A DNA stretch of 64,000 nucleotides, taken from assembly GCA_035934235.1 (NCBI GenBank), contig DASYYB010000006.1:11111-75110 (forward strand), read 5' to 3'. The stretch comes from REEB95 sp035934235. GTDB lineage: Bacteria > Pseudomonadota > Alphaproteobacteria > ATCC43930 > CGMCC-115725. Shown here piece after piece: positions 62,829 through 64,000 of the stretch. Made by a program: the position numbers and the translations under genes. Within the stretch, counting starts at the first letter, position 1; each line of letters opens with the position of its first letter. The notes under the pieces are model-generated. The model made no database searches. It worked only from the letters and a program-made list of their open reading frames with translations, and was not told the DNA's origin.

Positions 62829-63689
62829 ATGTCGCGTATCGCCTATGTGAACGGCCGCTATGTTCCGCACCGTCAAGCTTGCGTCCATATCGAAGATCGC
62901 GGCTTTCAATTCGCCGACGGCGTTTACGAGGTCATCGCGGTGCGCGGGGGCGGTTTCGTCGATGAGACGCCGCATCTCGCGCGGCTGCACCGCTCGCTCG
63001 CCGAACTGCGCATTGCGCAGCCGATGTCGGATGCGGCGCTCAAAGCGGTGATGCGCGAAACCATACGACGCAATCGCGTCGTCGACGGCATCATCTATCT
63101 CCAGATCACCCGCGGCGCGGCGCCACGCGAGTTTTCGTTTCCGCCCGCCGCGCGCCCGAGCCTCATCATGACCGCGCGAGCGCAGCGGCCGCTCGACCCC
63201 AAGATCATCGAACGCGGCGTGCGCGTCGTCACCGTGCCGGACATCCGTTGGGCGCGGCCCGACATCAAGTCGGTGGCGCTGTTGCCGAATGCGCTCGCCA
63301 AGCAACAGGCGCGCGAAGCCGGCGCGTATGAGGCGTGGCAGGTCGATCGCGACGGCAACGTCACCGAAGGCACGTCGAGCAACGCCTGGATCGTCACCGC
63401 AAAGAATGAAATCGTCACGCGCCAGGCGGATCACGGGATCCTCAACGGGGTCACGCGTCTGGGCGTGCTCAAGGTCGCGGCCGAGGCAGGGCTCAAGTTG
63501 GTGGAACGACCGTTCAGCGTCGCCGAAGCCGAGACGGCGCGTGAAGCGTTCCTCACCAGCACGACCAATTTCGTCGTGCCGATCGTGCGCATCGATGACG
63601 CCACGGTGGGCGAGGGGAAACCAGGCGAGTTCGTTCGTCGCCTGCGCGCCCTCTACAGCGAATTCGCGCTGGCGGGCGTAACGCGGTGA
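62829..63689 (+). CDS. D-amino acid aminotransferase (class IV PLP)
   Basis: The 286-residue enzyme is a fold IV aminotransferase. Conserved points are AYVNGRYVP, HIEDRGFQFADGVYEVI, the PLP lysine in RPDIKSVALLPNALAKQQA, EGTSSNAWIV and LTSTTNFVVPIV. D-amino acid transaminase is the most likely activity because this gene follows ntrX in related alphaproteobacteria with that annotation; a branched-chain or 4-amino-4-deoxychorismate activity is less likely. It lies 24 bases after ntrX. Confidence 0.85.
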   Translation: MSRIAYVNGRYVPHRQACVHIEDRGFQFADGVYEVIAVRGGGFVDETPHLARLHRSLAELRIAQPMSDAALKAVMRETIRRNRVVDGIIYLQITRGAAPREFSFPPAARPSLIMTARAQRPLDPKIIERGVRVVTVPDIRWARPDIKSVALLPNALAKQQAREAGAYEAWQVDRDGNVTEGTSSNAWIVTAKNEIVTRQADHGILNGVTRLGVLKVAAEAGLKLVERPFSVAEAETAREAFLTSTTNFVVPIVRIDDATVGEGKPGEFVRRLRALYSEFALAGVTR

Positions 63690-63745
63690 CGGCGAAGCCG
63701 CGGGCGATCCTGTTCGCCCCGTCGCCGCAGGCGACAAGATCTTGA
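63686..63745 (+). other. 19-codon mini-frame repeating the start of the next gene
   Basis: A GTG overlapping the aminotransferase stop opens a frame whose first ten codons encode MTAKPRAILF, the same ten residues that start the HAD gene 76 bases later. It then diverges and stops at 63745. The DNA differs only in a few third-codon and wobble positions, suggesting a tandem duplication of the gene start. It could also be a short leader frame. Confidence 0.45.
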
Positions 63746-63761
63746 GTTGGCGAAGGGCACG

Positions 63762-64000
63762 ATGACGGCAAAGCCGCGCGCAATCTTGTTCGATTGGGAC
63801 AACACCCTGGTCGATACGTGGGAAACCATCCATGAGGCGCTGCTCGGCACGCTCGAGCGCATGGGGCATGCGCCATGGACGCTTGCCGAAACGAAGTCGC
63901 GCGTCGCGCGCAGCTTAAAGCACAGCTTTCCCGATCTTTTCGGCGCGCGCTGGCAAGAGGCACGGCAAATCTATCTCGACAATTACGCCGCCATCCATCT
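63762..64000 (+). CDS. HAD-family hydrolase, 3'-truncated by the window
   Basis: The first 79 codons are present. ILFDWDNTLVDTWE is the HAD motif I, with the nucleophile Asp and the acid Asp two residues later (DWDNT). The following helical segment (IHEALLGTLERMGH) is the cap region of a phosphoglycolate-phosphatase-like subgroup. The ATG has AAGGG upstream. The rest of the gene is outside the window. Confidence 0.78.
   Translation, partial: MTAKPRAILFDWDNTLVDTWETIHEALLGTLERMGHAPWTLAETKSRVARSLKHSFPDLFGARWQEARQIYLDNYAAIH

Overview
This GC-rich window is a chromosomal segment of an alphaproteobacterium, most likely of the Rhodospirillales or a nearby order. The evidence is the cckA-recA-alaS neighbourhood, the dusB-ntrB-ntrC-ntrY-ntrX-D-amino-acid-aminotransferase order, the fused ispDF gene, an NDUFS4-type complex I accessory protein, and an alphaproteobacterial LexA box (GAAC-N7-GAAC) in front of recA. 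Assignment to order is inference from gene order. No plasmid or phage structural genes and no CRISPR array were seen.

Layout. 1-8.7 kb holds cell-cycle and housekeeping genes: the 3' part of cckA, recA with its SOS box, a small membrane protein, alaS, an FkbM methyltransferase, icd and a LOG-family hydrolase. 8.9-21.6 kb is mixed: DUF1491, a VOC protein, a DUF4410-like lipoprotein, a divergent pair of CelD/BioF2-like acyltransferases, an amine oxidase, an inositol-phosphatase-like enzyme, an SDR, a PAS_5 protein, a CbpA/CbpM chaperone pair, a CopD-like protein, a GST and a DUF3311/sodium-solute symporter pair.

21.9-40.5 kb is the most interesting block, with every gene on the minus strand. 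In transcription order it encodes CoxG, CoxS, CoxL (form II motif AYRGAGR) and CoxM; then an XRE regulator and a six-gene membrane complex related to hydrogenase-4 and complex I (HyfB, C, E, F, G, I-like); then a Kef-type cation/proton antiporter; and then CoxD-like MoxR ATPase, CoxE, two XdhC halves and a MoCF/MobA cofactor protein. The HyfG-like subunit lacks the N-terminal NiFe cysteine pair, so the complex is an energy-converting hydrogenase-related (Ehr) type, not a hydrogenase. A molybdenum hydroxylase and its maturation genes thus bracket a putative ion-pumping redox module.

40.6-47.9 kb holds a NhaD-like transporter, DUF192, a cytochrome c, three small secreted proteins sharing a GPYDxP motif, an O-methyltransferase, tRNA-Pro, the NDUFS4-like gene, tRNA-Arg, and a roughly 2 kb segment between two exact 15-bp copies of the tRNA-Arg 3' end (a candidate island with DUF350, a trypsin-like protease and one GPYD peptide). 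48-53 kb holds two MFS transporters, an MGDG-synthase-like glycosyltransferase and a TetR regulator with a clear palindromic operator inside two face-to-face promoters. 53-64 kb is conserved again: pncC/cinA, pgpA, ispDF, then dusB-ntrBC-ntrYX (nitrogen control), a D-amino acid aminotransferase and a truncated HAD hydrolase.
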